A stretch of DNA of 64,000 bases from Treponema sp. (GTDB taxonomy: Bacteria > Spirochaetota > Spirochaetia > Treponematales > Breznakiellaceae), in the NCBI GenBank assembly GCA_031286205.1, contig JAITUR010000091.1:35888-99887 (forward strand), read 5' to 3'. Under the pieces are notes generated by a model, which worked only from the letters and a program-made list of their open reading frames with translations, ran no database searches and was not told the origin of the DNA. Numbering within the stretch: position 1 is the first letter of the stretch; each line of letters begins with the position of its first letter. This document shows, piece by piece, positions 47,502 through 57,719 of this stretch. The position numbers and the translations under genes are program-made.

Positions 47502-48017
47502 TTACAACTTATCAAAAAATTCAATACATTTTAATGCTTCTTCGTTTGTAAATACCATTTGATTATATAATCTGCTTATTTTTAATCTTTTTATAGTTTC
47601 TTTTTCGCTTAATATACCATTTTGATACGCAATGAATGTTCTGAAAATAGTATCGTTAGCAACCGGTCCATATATTATATCGTAATTTATTCCACTATAA
47701 ATTCCATTTCTGTTGGCAGAAACAAAATCCAGCCATTTTTTATCGGGTTTATTAAAATACAAACAATTCATTTTTTTTATTAGTTCTATATTTAATGAAT
47801 AAACGCTTATATGTTTTTCAGATGTTCCATTTCTATCTTGAACCCTTTTTGCAAAACTTTTTGCCTGTTCAATGTTTGCTGTTGTGTAAAATCCCGCTCC
47901 AAAATCTAACGCTCTGACAGGTTGTATTATTTTTGGATGCTGAACCAAAACATCGCTTCCATGATACACCTTTATATTTGCAGAAGATAAAATATCTTTA
48001 AATAATATCTTACTCAC
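47502..48017 (-). CDS. DUF3990-like ADP-ribosyltransferase-fold protein
   Basis: 171 residues. VYHGSDVLVQHPKIIQPVRALDFGAGFYTTANIEQAKSFA is the DUF3990 signature, in which YHGS and FGxGFYTT resemble the NAD-binding core of ADP-ribosyltransferases. Probably a toxin with the two small genes downstream as partners. Its start overlaps the ABC transporter gene by four bases, which suggests the set was inserted into the glycan operon and now uses its transcript. Confidence 0.7.
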   Translation of the reverse strand: MSKILFKDILSSANIKVYHGSDVLVQHPKIIQPVRALDFGAGFYTTANIEQAKSFAKRVQDRNGTSEKHISVYSLNIELIKKMNCLYFNKPDKKWLDFVSANRNGIYSGINYDIIYGPVANDTIFRTFIAYQNGILSEKETIKRLKISRLYNQMVFTNEEALKCIEFFDKL

Positions 48018-49726
48018 CCCTGTACCCTAATTTTGCCGTCTTCTATTACAATATGCCGTTTGCATCTTTCTACTGTGGTAAGGCGGTGGGCAATAACAAT
48101 TAAGGTTTTATCTTTGCTTACAGAATAAATCTCGTCCATTATTCTTCCTTCGGTTTCGTTGTCCAAAGAGCTTGTAGCTTCATCTAAAACAAGAACTTCC
48201 GGATTGGTATAAAGAGCGCGCGCAATGCCAATGCGTTGTTTCTGACCGCCGGAAAGCTGAATGCCGCCCTCTCCAACATTTGTATGAATACCATTGTTTT
48301 TTTTAAGAAAATCCCAGATGTTTGCCATTTTTAAAACATTAATTAATTTTTCTTCATCTAATTCAGACGAAAACGCAACATTTTCCGCAACTGTTCCGTC
48401 AAAAAGATAAATGTTCTGGGGAATATAACCAATTTTATTTCTCCATGAACGGATATTTTCGCTTGTTAAAGGAATGTCGTCTATAAAAAGAGTGCCGGAA
48501 TTCGGTTTATGAATACCTATTAAAATATCTACAAGTGTAGATTTACCTGATCCGGATTCACCCGTAACAGCTATACTTTCTCCTTTGTTTATTTTAAACG
48601 AAATATTTTTTAATACTTCTGCTCCGGTATTATATCTAAAAAAAATGGAATCTATATTTATATAATTATCAAAAGAAATGGTACTGCTGCCTTCATTTTC
48701 TGTTTCCTGATGAACCGCATTGTAAACATTGTCAAGTGAATTCTGGTTGTATGCAATATTATTAACAGCTGACAACATTCGATTTAATGCGGGAAGCATA
48801 CGGTATAATGCAATAGCATACATACTAATAATTGGAATAACGCTTTGCGGAGAATCCATTTTCCAAAATATAAAAATTACAACACAGATTAACATGGAAA
48901 AACCGATATTTTCCAGAATATTACGCGGAAGAACACCCAGTGTCGTGCTTATTATACTTGCTCTTGCCACAGCTTTTGCCGAAGTTTGGAATTTATCTAT
49001 TTTATCTTTTTCACTACCGCGCAACTTTATAAATTTAAAATTATCAAAAGACTCTCTGAATATTCTTGATTGCTTTAAACTGGCTTCCGTTAATTTTACT
49101 CCTTGCCGCCGTGTTCTCCTAATTAGTATAGTAACAATAAGGTAAGCTACTATAGATAAAAGTCCTGTTAAAACAAGTGTCATGCGCCAATTTACAAATA
49201 TCATTAAGACATAAATCATTAAAACAGTAAATGATTCGGACAATACCTGCATTACATTTAATATTAAATTGCTTGTTCTGCCTGTCTCGCCGGAGATTAT
49301 ATAGATAATTTCGCCGATGTTTTTTTGGACAAAATTTCTATAAGGTATCTTGAAAAATATTTTAAATAAATTAAGCGAAAACCCCCTGTGAGTACCAAGA
49401 GAAAACTTATTTATTATATAAGTGTATCCTACATTGTAAACCATTCTAAAAAAATAAAAACCTACCAGTAAAAAACCAAATGTTACAATAAAAGATGTTT
49501 TACTGTTAAAGCCAAGAAAATTAAAAACTTCTTTATAAACGCCTTCGTCTAATACGGCAGGGTTCGACGCAACGGTAATAAAAGGCATAATTGCAGAAAT
49601 TCCTACAGTTTCCATAACAGATAAAAATAAAGTAAACAAAATTAAAATAAATAAATGCAGCTTTTGCTTGCGCGATAAAAGCAAATTGAGTTTTTTTGGA
49701 ATATTGGCAAAAGATGAAAGTTTCAT
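48014..49726 (-). CDS. ABC transporter, fused permease and ATPase (MsbA/PglK-like)
   Basis: 570 residues: six transmembrane helices (about 20-310) and an ATPase domain with Walker A VTGESGSGKSTL (about 375), signature LSGGQKQRIGIARAL, Walker B VLVLDEATSSLD, and the switch histidine in VIAHRL. Half-transporters of this type flip lipid-linked glycans or lipid A. With no Wzx or ABC2-type pair in the window, it is the best candidate for exporting the glycan of this locus. Confidence 0.93.
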   Translation of the reverse strand: MKLSSFANIPKKLNLLLSRKQKLHLFILILFTLFLSVMETVGISAIMPFITVASNPAVLDEGVYKEVFNFLGFNSKTSFIVTFGFLLVGFYFFRMVYNVGYTYIINKFSLGTHRGFSLNLFKIFFKIPYRNFVQKNIGEIIYIISGETGRTSNLILNVMQVLSESFTVLMIYVLMIFVNWRMTLVLTGLLSIVAYLIVTILIRRTRRQGVKLTEASLKQSRIFRESFDNFKFIKLRGSEKDKIDKFQTSAKAVARASIISTTLGVLPRNILENIGFSMLICVVIFIFWKMDSPQSVIPIISMYAIALYRMLPALNRMLSAVNNIAYNQNSLDNVYNAVHQETENEGSSTISFDNYINIDSIFFRYNTGAEVLKNISFKINKGESIAVTGESGSGKSTLVDILIGIHKPNSGTLFIDDIPLTSENIRSWRNKIGYIPQNIYLFDGTVAENVAFSSELDEEKLINVLKMANIWDFLKKNNGIHTNVGEGGIQLSGGQKQRIGIARALYTNPEVLVLDEATSSLDNETEGRIMDEIYSVSKDKTLIVIAHRLTTVERCKRHIVIEDGKIRVQG

Positions 49727-49732
49727 AAAATT

Positions 49733-50233
49733 TTAATTTATCTTATCCCCATTTATATCTACAGCGCCATGTACACGGGCGGGGTTACCGTATACAAGCG
49801 CGTATGCAGGAATATCTTTTGTAACAACACTTCCCGCGCCTATAAGAGCATATTCCCCAATAGTAACACCGCATACAATTGTCGCATTTGCGCCAATAGA
49901 AGCACCTTTTTTAACAATGGTTTTTTTATATTCATGTTTGCGCTCTACAAAAGATCTTGGGTTAATAACATTTGTAAATACACAGGAAGGTCCGCAAAAA
50001 ACATCGTCCTCTATAATTACATCGTCGTAAACAGAAACATTGTTTTGAATCTTTACACCGTTCCCAATAACAGCGCGCGAACCAATATTAACATTTTGTC
50101 CCAAAGAACAATTTTTGCCAATTTTAGCGCCGGGCATAATATGACAAAAATGCCAAATCTTTGTACCTTCTCCAATTTCCGCGCCTTCGTCTGCATAACT
50201 GGATTCATGAATATAAAATAATTTATTGCTCAT
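49733..50233 (-). CDS. wbpD: UDP-3-amino-sugar N-acetyltransferase (WbpD-like)
   Basis: 166 residues of left-handed beta-helix hexapeptide repeats (from [20 protein letters not shown] to [19 protein letters not shown]). IWHFCHIM is typical of WbpD/PglD-type N-acetyltransferases. It would acetylate the 3-amino group made by the aminotransferase. It overlaps that gene by four bases. Confidence 0.88.
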   Translation of the reverse strand: MSNKLFYIHESSYADEGAEIGEGTKIWHFCHIMPGAKIGKNCSLGQNVNIGSRAVIGNGVKIQNNVSVYDDVIIEDDVFCGPSCVFTNVINPRSFVERKHEYKKTIVKKGASIGANATIVCGVTIGEYALIGAGSVVTKDIPAYALVYGNPARVHGAVDINGDKIN

Positions 50234-51345
50234 TTATAAAACTCTTTTATGCTTTCGCATACAAAACTAATTTCTTCTTCTTTTAATTCGGGAAACATTG
50301 GAAGAGCCAAAACAGTTTCGCATAGTTTTTCTGCAACAGGAAAGTCGCCTTTTTTATATCCCAAATATTCAAAACATTTTTGTAAATGAAGCGGAACAGG
50401 GTAGTAAATAGAAGTTCCAATTTCCCTGGAATTAAGATGAGCTTCCAGGGCATCTCTTTTTTCTGCTTTAATGCAAAAAACATAATTTACTTCCTGGTTG
50501 CCGTCTTTAATAACAGGCAGTTTAATCTGCGGAAGATCGTTTAACAATTTCCGGTATAATGCCGCGTGTTTTTTTCTTAATTCCAGCGATTTATTTATAT
50601 GCGAAAGTTTTACTTGCAGTATAGCAGCCTGAAGAGTATCCAGCCGTGAATTATAACCTATATAATCATGGTGATACTTTTTAGAAGCGCCATGAACACG
50701 ATAACTTTTTGCTTTTTTATATAATTCTTCGTTATTGGTAATAATCATTCCGCCGTCGCCATACCCTCCAAGGGTTTTGGTCGGAAAAAACGAAAATATT
50801 CCAAAATCGCCAATAAGCCCCGCGTGTATGTATTCGCCATTGTATTTTGTTTTCATGCCAAAAGCTTCTGCCGCGTCTTCTAAAACAGAAAGATTATATT
50901 TTTTTGCAAGTTCCATGCAGGAAGTCATATCCGCAGTCTGCAAAAAAAGATGCACAGGAAGTATTCCTTTGGTTTTGTTTGTTATACGATTTTCTGCATC
51001 TGTAAAATTAATATTAAATGTTTCTTCGTCTACATCGCAAAAAATTGGTTTTCCGCCAAGACGGGCTATACACGAGGTAGATGCAAAAAAAGTAAAAACA
51101 GGAGTTATAATTTCCGCATTATTTTTATATTCCAATATATCGGATGCAATTACCAGGGCATCGCTGCCATTGGCAACGCCTACAGCATATTTTGCGCCCG
51201 TATAATTACATACAGCTTCTTCGAATTCCGAAACCTGTTTTCCAAGAATAAAAGCGCCGGACGATACTGCATTGGAAATAGCATTATCGAATTCGGATTT
51301 ATAAAGTTTATATTCCCTTGTAGCGTCATAAAAAGGTACTTTCAT
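50230..51345 (-). CDS. wbpE: UDP-3-keto-sugar aminotransferase (WbpE-like)
   Basis: A 371-residue DegT/DnrJ/EryC1 aminotransferase. [19 protein letters not shown] binds the PLP phosphate, [16 protein letters not shown] holds the PLP-ring aspartate, and [18 protein letters not shown] carries the Schiff-base lysine. The adjacent dehydrogenase-like oxidoreductase and acetyltransferase indicate the WbpE role of installing a 3-amino group on UDP-GlcNAcA. Confidence 0.93.
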   Translation of the reverse strand: MKVPFYDATREYKLYKSEFDNAISNAVSSGAFILGKQVSEFEEAVCNYTGAKYAVGVANGSDALVIASDILEYKNNAEIITPVFTFFASTSCIARLGGKPIFCDVDEETFNINFTDAENRITNKTKGILPVHLFLQTADMTSCMELAKKYNLSVLEDAAEAFGMKTKYNGEYIHAGLIGDFGIFSFFPTKTLGGYGDGGMIITNNEELYKKAKSYRVHGASKKYHHDYIGYNSRLDTLQAAILQVKLSHINKSLELRKKHAALYRKLLNDLPQIKLPVIKDGNQEVNYVFCIKAEKRDALEAHLNSREIGTSIYYPVPLHLQKCFEYLGYKKGDFPVAEKLCETVLALPMFPELKEEEISFVCESIKEFYK

Positions 51346-52442
51346 TATGCAAAATGCCCCCTCATATTAAGTGTGGAAAATTTACACGGCAAGTTAACCG
51401 GTTTGCCCGTTTTTTGAGACTTATAAATTGCTAAAATTAATTCCAGAGCCTTCTTGCCTCTTTCTCCGCAAATTAAAGGCTGCGTATTGTTCTTAATTGA
51501 ATTTATAAAATCCTTAAAAAGGGCGGAGTGTCCAAAACCATAAACTGTTGGCGGGTCTTTTTCGTTTGGATCCAAAACTTTATCTTCGGTATCTCCTAAA
51601 ACTTCCGCATCCGAGAAACGCCATGTTTCTATTTTATTTACAGCAAGCCCGCCTATAACAACAGTACCTTTATCTCCAAAAATAGAAAGAGTTTCGTTTA
51701 AATTTTTTGGATAAACATTGGCAGTTCCTTCTATAATTCCCACAGCGCCGCTTTTAAATTCAATAATTGCGGCGCCAAAATCTTCCGCTTCTATGGGGCG
51801 TGTAAAACGCCTTGTCTGCGCCTGTGCCCTTACCGCGTCTTCACCCATCATCCATTGTAAAAGATCAATTCCGTGAGTACATTGATTCATAAGAGTTCCG
51901 CCGTCATGCGCCCATGTACCGCGCCAAGGAGCTTCGGCATAATACGCGTCATTTCTGTTCCAGCGAATCTGAACCATTCCATGCAGTATTTTTCCAAATC
52001 GTTCGGCTTCCAGCGCGGCGCGAAGCCTTTGTACAGGGGCGTTAAATCTGTTCTGAAAACATACGCCAAGTTTTTTATTATTCTTTTTTGCGGTTAAAAT
52101 TATTTTATCCGCATCTTCTATAGACAATGCCATTGGTTTTTCCAAAATTACATGACAGCCGGCTTTTAGACAATCTACGGCTATTACCGCATGATTCCCG
52201 GATTCTGTCGCAATGGTAACAATGTCCGGCTTTTTTTTGGATAACAATTCCCGGTAATCCGTAAAAATGGAAATATCGGCATCGGGAAACTTTTTTTTAT
52301 ATTCGGCAGCTTTTTCTTCGGACCGGCTTTGAACTGTATCGCATATTGCAATTAGCTGTAATTGTTCCGCGTTATCTATAAAACCTTCGATATGTTTAAA
52401 ACTTATTCTTCCGCAGCCAATTAACGCAGTTGTGTATTTCAT
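51345..52442 (-). CDS. wbpB: Gfo/Idh/MocA oxidoreductase (WbpB-like)
   Basis: A 365-residue NAD-dependent oxidoreductase. ALIGCGRISFKHIEGFIDNA is the Rossmann loop, HVILEKPMALSIEDADKI the EKP motif with the catalytic lysine, and TLMNQCTHGIDLLQWMMG the family histidine segment. In the Wbp pathway it oxidises carbon 3 of UDP-GlcNAcA so that WbpE can aminate it. It overlaps the WbpE gene by one base. Confidence 0.9.
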   Translation of the reverse strand: MKYTTALIGCGRISFKHIEGFIDNAEQLQLIAICDTVQSRSEEKAAEYKKKFPDADISIFTDYRELLSKKKPDIVTIATESGNHAVIAVDCLKAGCHVILEKPMALSIEDADKIILTAKKNNKKLGVCFQNRFNAPVQRLRAALEAERFGKILHGMVQIRWNRNDAYYAEAPWRGTWAHDGGTLMNQCTHGIDLLQWMMGEDAVRAQAQTRRFTRPIEAEDFGAAIIEFKSGAVGIIEGTANVYPKNLNETLSIFGDKGTVVIGGLAVNKIETWRFSDAEVLGDTEDKVLDPNEKDPPTVYGFGHSALFKDFINSIKNNTQPLICGERGKKALELILAIYKSQKTGKPVNLPCKFSTLNMRGHFA

Positions 52443-52450
52443 GTATACTC

Positions 52451-53671
52451 CTAATCTCTTTTAAATAAATCTCTTGTAAAAATTTTACCGGTAGCATCTT
52501 CCAGCTCAGGCTCCAGGCGGTTAGCAATTATAACTGTGCTTTGTTTTTTAAAATCTTCTAAATCAGTAATTATATCGGAATTAAAATAATTTTTTTCTTT
52601 ATAATTAGGCTCGTAAATTATTGTTTTTATTCCCTTTGCCTTTATTCTTTTTATTATTCCATGAACAGATGAATGGCGGAAATTGTCGGAATCGGATTTC
52701 ATTGTAAGGCGGTATATACCAATTACAATAGACATATTTTGCGGGAACCCCGCTATATCCAGCACCCTGTCTGCTATGTAATCTTTTCTTGTTCTGTTTG
52801 CATCCACAATGGCGCTTATTATATTATTGGGAACCTCGTTGTAATTTGCAAGCAGCTGTTTGGTATCTTTTGGCAGACAATAACCGCCATAACCAAAAGA
52901 CGGATTGTTGTAATAATTTCCAATTCGCGGATCCAAACAGACACCTTTAATTATAGATGCCGTATCCAGTCCGCGTCGATCCGCATATGTATCTAATTCG
53001 TTAAAAAAAGAAACCCTAAGCGCAAGGTAACTGTTTGCAAATAATTTTACAGATTCAGCTTCCGCAGTTCCCATAAAAAGAATATCAATATCTTTTTTTA
53101 ACGCGCTTGATTTTAACAATTCCGCAAATTCTTTGGATAAATCTGTATAAGGCGCATTTTTAGGAACTCCAATTATAATGCGGGAAGGATATAAATTATC
53201 TAAAAGGGCACTTCCTTCTCTAAGAAATTCAGGAGAAAAAATTAATTTTATACCGGAATATTTTCCAAGTAAGCTGTCTGTATAACCAACAGGAACAGTA
53301 GACTTAATTACAAGTAAAGCATTTGGGGCATAAATCTTAACATGTTCCAAAACATTTTCTATAGATTTAGTATCAAAATAATTAACGGCAGGATCATAAT
53401 TGGTTGGCGTGGAAATAATTATAATTTCCGCATTTTCGAATGCCTGCTTAGGATCGGTGGTTGCCGTTAAATTAAGTTTTTTTGTATTTAAATATTCCTG
53501 AATTTCCTTATCTGTAATGGGAGATATTTTATTATTTATTTTATCTGTTTTTTCCTGTAAAATATCGTAAGCTGTAACCATGTTATTCTGAGAAAGCAAA
53601 ACAGCATTAGAAAGCCCTACATAACCGGTACCTGCAACCGTTATTTTTTTAATAATGCAACTCCATGCCAA
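52451..53671 (-). CDS. UDP-glucose/GDP-mannose dehydrogenase family (Ugd-like)
   Basis: A 406-residue dehydrogenase, different from the WbpA-type enzyme at 34980. [21 protein letters not shown] is the NAD site, [24 protein letters not shown] the central segment, and [16 protein letters not shown] the catalytic cysteine region, a form typical of Ugd. It makes a uronic acid nucleotide such as UDP-GlcA. The ATG at 53671 lies 23 bases inside the upstream gene; an ATT codon just after that gene's stop, preceded by GGAG, would be a rare alternative start lacking five residues. Confidence 0.88.
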   Translation of the reverse strand: MAWSCIIKKITVAGTGYVGLSNAVLLSQNNMVTAYDILQEKTDKINNKISPITDKEIQEYLNTKKLNLTATTDPKQAFENAEIIIISTPTNYDPAVNYFDTKSIENVLEHVKIYAPNALLVIKSTVPVGYTDSLLGKYSGIKLIFSPEFLREGSALLDNLYPSRIIIGVPKNAPYTDLSKEFAELLKSSALKKDIDILFMGTAEAESVKLFANSYLALRVSFFNELDTYADRRGLDTASIIKGVCLDPRIGNYYNNPSFGYGGYCLPKDTKQLLANYNEVPNNIISAIVDANRTRKDYIADRVLDIAGFPQNMSIVIGIYRLTMKSDSDNFRHSSVHGIIKRIKAKGIKTIIYEPNYKEKNYFNSDIITDLEDFKKQSTVIIANRLEPELEDATGKIFTRDLFKRD

Positions 53672-55238
53672 TATGAATTTCCGGATCGTTTCTTAAATTT
53701 TCCAATGTTGACATATTAAATCCTACAGATGCCCTTAAAAACAGGCTGCGGAAAGATAATGGATAAATAATTAATTCTAATCCTGCCGCCGTTAATAAAT
53801 TCTTGTAGGTAAAATGTGCATCGGGATATAGTTTTTCTATAACAGAGCTTCTGTAAATCGCGGCATCCAAGAATGGGTTTAAATGAAAATCCATATTAAA
53901 AATTCTAAACCAGGATACATTAAACCATTCGGAGGGTCTGAATTTCATTACACCCATAGTTAAATCTAAATTAAAAGAAACCATGTAATCGGCTTTTACA
54001 TCATTATCCCAGACACCGCGCAAAACATCGCCCGCAGATTCATAGCCGAAATCATAATTAATCCAGTGTCTGTACATTAACCGTCCGGAAAGACTAAAAT
54101 GATTATCAAAATTATGATGTCCAGTTCCTGTAAGCCTGATATGCGCAGATGTAGAATTACTGTTAATGCCATAACTGATGGAGTTTAATGCTTCTACCCT
54201 AAGACCATTTTGAAAATTCCCCTGCCAGTCAATTCTTCCAAAAGAAAGACTGTGGTTAAATGTTAAAGACGAACCCTTCCTTGTTATGTCCAACGGCCAT
54301 TGAGGTAATTCATGGTTAAAGGCTGCGGATAAACTTGGGATATAGGTAAGCTCGCCGTATTTTCCAATTTCCAATCCTGTCGGTATTTTCCAGGAAACAT
54401 GGGGGCGGCTGGACATATATAATCCTTCCATAAGCTGACCAATGTGGGGATACAGCTCCATATTTCTGTCCGAATTGGCTTCGTTAACAATAAAATGTTC
54501 GTAAAATTCTAAAGTTATCATTGTATTTTTTACGGGAAGATCAACAGATAAACCGGTAGTAGTTTTATTGTGTATGGGTTCCGGCATATCAGGGCTGTAT
54601 TCAAAATAATTATATAGTTTAAATTTCCATGTAAGATCAAAAAGCCTGAAAGGTGTATTGGAATCTGCCATTATATTAAAAAAGGTCCTGCCATGTTGAT
54701 CTTCTTTAATACCTAAATTGACTCTAAGGGGGCTCATTGTGCCAAGGAAGTTGTAATCGCGGGCATTAATTGTAAGTTCCCAGCCCTGACCGGATTTATA
54801 ATTCGGCTTTGGAAGAGCAATAATATTTAATGTATCTTTTATTTTTATTAAAAGGTCTACAGGATATTTGCCGTCCTCATTTATATCGTTAATAGTATAT
54901 TCTATACTGACACTTTCCAAAACACGATGATTATACAAAAGCTGTGTTTTTGTTTGTATATATTCTTCCAGTTTAGAAAACCCAATTATTTGTTCTCCTA
55001 TAAATAATTCGCCCGCCAAAATTAAGGCAAATGGACGGGTAATGCCGTTAATTTCAAAGTTAAAAGAGTCTATTATATAAACGGTATTATCATTTTCCGT
55101 ATTACTTATATTCTCTATATTTCCCACATTATTTGCAATTTCTACATTTTCCGCGGTAATTTCATTTTCGCCATTATTCTGAGAATAGGCAAAAAAAGTT
55201 GTAAATATAAACACTGTCAGAATAAATAGTTTTTTCAC
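53649..55238 (-). CDS. Omp85-like outer-membrane barrel protein with one POTRA-like domain
   Basis: 529 residues: signal peptide ([19 protein letters not shown]), an acidic asparagine-rich linker, and a domain around 85-150 ([27 protein letters not shown]..) that resembles a POTRA repeat. A barrel follows, with many alternating strands and a terminal aromatic residue (IGMELHY), as in BamA/TamA relatives. A single POTRA distinguishes it from BamA. Its position in the glycan operon suggests a role in surface display. Confidence 0.65.
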   Translation of the reverse strand: MKKLFILTVFIFTTFFAYSQNNGENEITAENVEIANNVGNIENISNTENDNTVYIIDSFNFEINGITRPFALILAGELFIGEQIIGFSKLEEYIQTKTQLLYNHRVLESVSIEYTINDINEDGKYPVDLLIKIKDTLNIIALPKPNYKSGQGWELTINARDYNFLGTMSPLRVNLGIKEDQHGRTFFNIMADSNTPFRLFDLTWKFKLYNYFEYSPDMPEPIHNKTTTGLSVDLPVKNTMITLEFYEHFIVNEANSDRNMELYPHIGQLMEGLYMSSRPHVSWKIPTGLEIGKYGELTYIPSLSAAFNHELPQWPLDITRKGSSLTFNHSLSFGRIDWQGNFQNGLRVEALNSISYGINSNSTSAHIRLTGTGHHNFDNHFSLSGRLMYRHWINYDFGYESAGDVLRGVWDNDVKADYMVSFNLDLTMGVMKFRPSEWFNVSWFRIFNMDFHLNPFLDAAIYRSSVIEKLYPDAHFTYKNLLTAAGLELIIYPLSFRSLFLRASVGFNMSTLENLRNDPEIHIGMELHY

Positions 55239-56254
55239 AAGGTAAATCCGTCCTTTAATATTGTGTCCAAAATTTTTGTATCTTTTAATTCTACTATTTG
55301 GGCGCTGTTTTTATTGGGGACAATAAATGTAAGTTCCCCCTGTTTTTTCTTTTTGTCGCAGAATAGCGCATTTTTAAATGTTTCTGTAACAGCAAGCGGG
55401 TGCGGAGCGGAGCAGTCGTAACCCAGAGATTTTATTAATCCGGTAATTTCTTTTGCTCTTTGTAATGGGGTAATATTCAGCGTTAGTCCAAGATAACATG
55501 ATTGTACTATACCCCATATTACAGCTTCGCCGTGGGTAATAGAGCCAAGCCCTGCCGCGGCTTCCAGAGCGTGTCCAAAAGTATGTCCAAGATTAAGCAA
55601 AGCCCTTTTATTTTTTGTTTCCTTAAAATCTTTGCTTACAATTTTTCCTTTAAATCTTACCGCAAGTTCTATTTTGCGGGAAAGAACATCGGCTTGCTTA
55701 ACAGAAGCAGTATCAATATTAAGTTTAGAGCCGCATAATATTAATGTTTTTATTAATTCCGCAAGTCCGCTTTTAAATTCTTTTTCAGGCAATGTTTCCA
55801 GGACATTCAGCGGTATGTAAACATCCTCTGCCGGATAAAAACTGCCTGCAAAATTTTTTATATTGTATAAATCAAAGCCGGTTTTTCCGCCGACAGACGC
55901 GTCCACCATTGCAAGCAGGGTTGTGGCGACAAGCCGAAGTTTACAGCCCCGCATATAAATGGATGCGGCAAAACCCGTTAAATCTCCAATTACTCCGCCG
56001 CCGACTCCGACAAGGACTCCGTCTCTGCCAAGACCCGCTTCCTTTGCGGATTTTATTATTTTTTCTACGCTATCCCAATTTTTATTTTCTTCTCCGCTTT
56101 TTAACACACAGTACGGCGCTTTGCTGTTATTTATTTTTTCTGCGATGTATTTTGTATTTTCGTCGCAGACAAACAGCGCGTTGGGAATATTAATTGCTGG
56201 AAGATCATTTGTTAGATGAACTTTTGTAGAATAAGTATCGAATTTAAAGAGCAT
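55235..56254 (-). CDS. aroB: 3-dehydroquinate synthase
   Basis: A 339-residue AroB. LVGVGGGVIGDLTGFAASIYMRG and TTLLAMVDASVGGKTGFDL are the NAD and metal-binding signatures, and GHTFGHALEA carries zinc ligands. It catalyses the second step of the shikimate pathway. It overlaps the Omp85-like gene by four bases. A sugar-cyclase relative is possible, but the motifs are of plain AroB type. Confidence 0.9.
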   Translation of the reverse strand: MLFKFDTYSTKVHLTNDLPAINIPNALFVCDENTKYIAEKINNSKAPYCVLKSGEENKNWDSVEKIIKSAKEAGLGRDGVLVGVGGGVIGDLTGFAASIYMRGCKLRLVATTLLAMVDASVGGKTGFDLYNIKNFAGSFYPAEDVYIPLNVLETLPEKEFKSGLAELIKTLILCGSKLNIDTASVKQADVLSRKIELAVRFKGKIVSKDFKETKNKRALLNLGHTFGHALEAAAGLGSITHGEAVIWGIVQSCYLGLTLNITPLQRAKEITGLIKSLGYDCSAPHPLAVTETFKNALFCDKKKKQGELTFIVPNKNSAQIVELKDTKILDTILKDGFTL

Positions 56255-56413
56255 AACTATCTATTTCTGGCGTTAAACCAGAAAAATATTATTTAGAGAA
56301 AAAAACCAACCAAAAAGGTGGATACCGTATTATTTGGCAGCCGAAACATGCTCAAAAACTTGCGTATTACACTAGCTTATCGCATTTAAGAGGGTTTTTC
56401 AACCATAAAACGG

Positions 56414-57250
56414 TTAATCGGATAATAAAAAGACATTCTCTTCTATATTTTTTAAAAGGGCATTTTTAGAAAATTCGCTTACATCCCGGCGTCCTCCCAG
56501 GAATTCCTTCCAATTTTCTACGAATTCAAAGGCTATTTTACGGCTTAAAGGCAGGTTTTTGCCCATTAGGCTGTCTTCGCTATTGCGATTTCTAAGTATT
56601 TTACCAGATTTATACACAACTCTAAGGTCTGTAAGGATGGTTTTTTTGGCTCTTGCGAGAAAAACCAGCACTTCCGCGGATAAATTGTCCAAAAAATTGT
56701 CTTTTGAAGGGAATTTTTTATAAATTGAATAGTCCCATTGGATTAACGGAAGGCGTATTCTTGTTAGAATTTCCTGTTTTTTAAGAGGGTTTTTGTCGTG
56801 GAAGCGGACTGCGGAAATCCATGTGGTCGAGTTTGCGCCGCGAATCTCGTATTGGGCATCTAAAGCGGTTAAAACTGCGGAAAGATCGTGCAAACCGGAG
56901 GAGGCGCAAATATTTCCCCCTATTGTCGATATATTTCTAACCTGAACGCCCGCTATATTTTCCATACACCTGTAAAGAATCTGAGGCACTATTTTTCCCA
57001 ATCTAAATAATTGATTCAATTTTACCATAGCGCCTATTTCCAGATACTGCTCGGTTCTGGTTATTCTTCTAAGTTCCTCTATTTTATCCAGGCAAAGAAC
57101 AACTTTGGGCAGTTTTATTATATTGATACTCTGCCATCTTAAAAAATCTGTTCCGCCGGCATAGGGTACGGCATCTGGATAACGGTTCCATGTGGAAAAT
57201 AAATCGTTAAAATTTGCAGGATAAAATACCTGGTTAAGATTAGTGTCCAT
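56414..57250 (-). CDS. xanthine-dehydrogenase-type FAD subunit
   Basis: 278 residues. YPDAVPYAGGTDFLRW (about 24-39) and NISTIGGNICASSGLHDLSAVLTALDA are the two FAD-binding segments of CoxM/XdhB-type subunits. It overlaps the Fe-S subunit gene by 11 bases and completes a three-subunit molybdenum hydroxylase. Substrate unknown; purines are the usual choice. Confidence 0.88.
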   Translation of the reverse strand: MDTNLNQVFYPANFNDLFSTWNRYPDAVPYAGGTDFLRWQSINIIKLPKVVLCLDKIEELRRITRTEQYLEIGAMVKLNQLFRLGKIVPQILYRCMENIAGVQVRNISTIGGNICASSGLHDLSAVLTALDAQYEIRGANSTTWISAVRFHDKNPLKKQEILTRIRLPLIQWDYSIYKKFPSKDNFLDNLSAEVLVFLARAKKTILTDLRVVYKSGKILRNRNSEDSLMGKNLPLSRKIAFEFVENWKEFLGGRRDVSEFSKNALLKNIEENVFLLSD

Positions 57251-57719
57251 GCTGCCTCTTTTGCCTTTTAACCGCGATATCGTTTACCGCTTTTACAAGC
57301 CGTTCTACATTTGTACAGCGGCACTTAATACCTGTAAACCCAAAGAGAATTTCATCTTTAGAAGGAGACGGGTTTCGTTCCAGGAGAGCTTCTGCGCAAA
57401 GGATTTTTCCCGCTTCACAGTAGCCGCAGTTGCCGACATGAGAACCGGCAAATTCATCGTAAATTTCCTGATACTCCATTGTCTGCGAAAAACCCTCTAT
57501 GGTAATAATCTCTGACCCCCGTATTCTAAAAACAGGAATAAGACAGGCAGGGCTTACAAGTCCGTTGTAAATGACAGAACACGCACCGCATTGCCCGGTA
57601 AGACAGCCGGACTTGGCTCCGAACAATCCAAAGTTTTCCCGTAATATATCTATAAGCCTTACTCCGGCTTCACAGTTAATAACTACATCTTCTCCGTTTA
57701 AAATAAAGTTAATTATCAT
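57240..57719 (-). CDS. xanthine-dehydrogenase-type 2Fe-2S subunit
   Basis: 159 residues. AKSGCLTGQCGACSVIYNG with a later SPAC binds the plant-type [2Fe-2S] cluster, and NCGYCEAGK with KCRCTN the second cluster. It passes electrons from the molybdenum centre to FAD. It overlaps the catalytic subunit gene by 11 bases. Confidence 0.92.
   Translation of the reverse strand: MIINFILNGEDVVINCEAGVRLIDILRENFGLFGAKSGCLTGQCGACSVIYNGLVSPACLIPVFRIRGSEIITIEGFSQTMEYQEIYDEFAGSHVGNCGYCEAGKILCAEALLERNPSPSKDEILFGFTGIKCRCTNVERLVKAVNDIAVKRQKRQHGH

Noticed and set aside
48729..49145. Plus-strand 138-codon frame in the ABC transporter
   Set aside because: Antisense to transmembrane helices, which often yields long hydrophobic shadow frames.
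50735..51417. Two plus-strand frames over 150 codons
   Set aside because: Antisense to the aminotransferase; no ribosome site.
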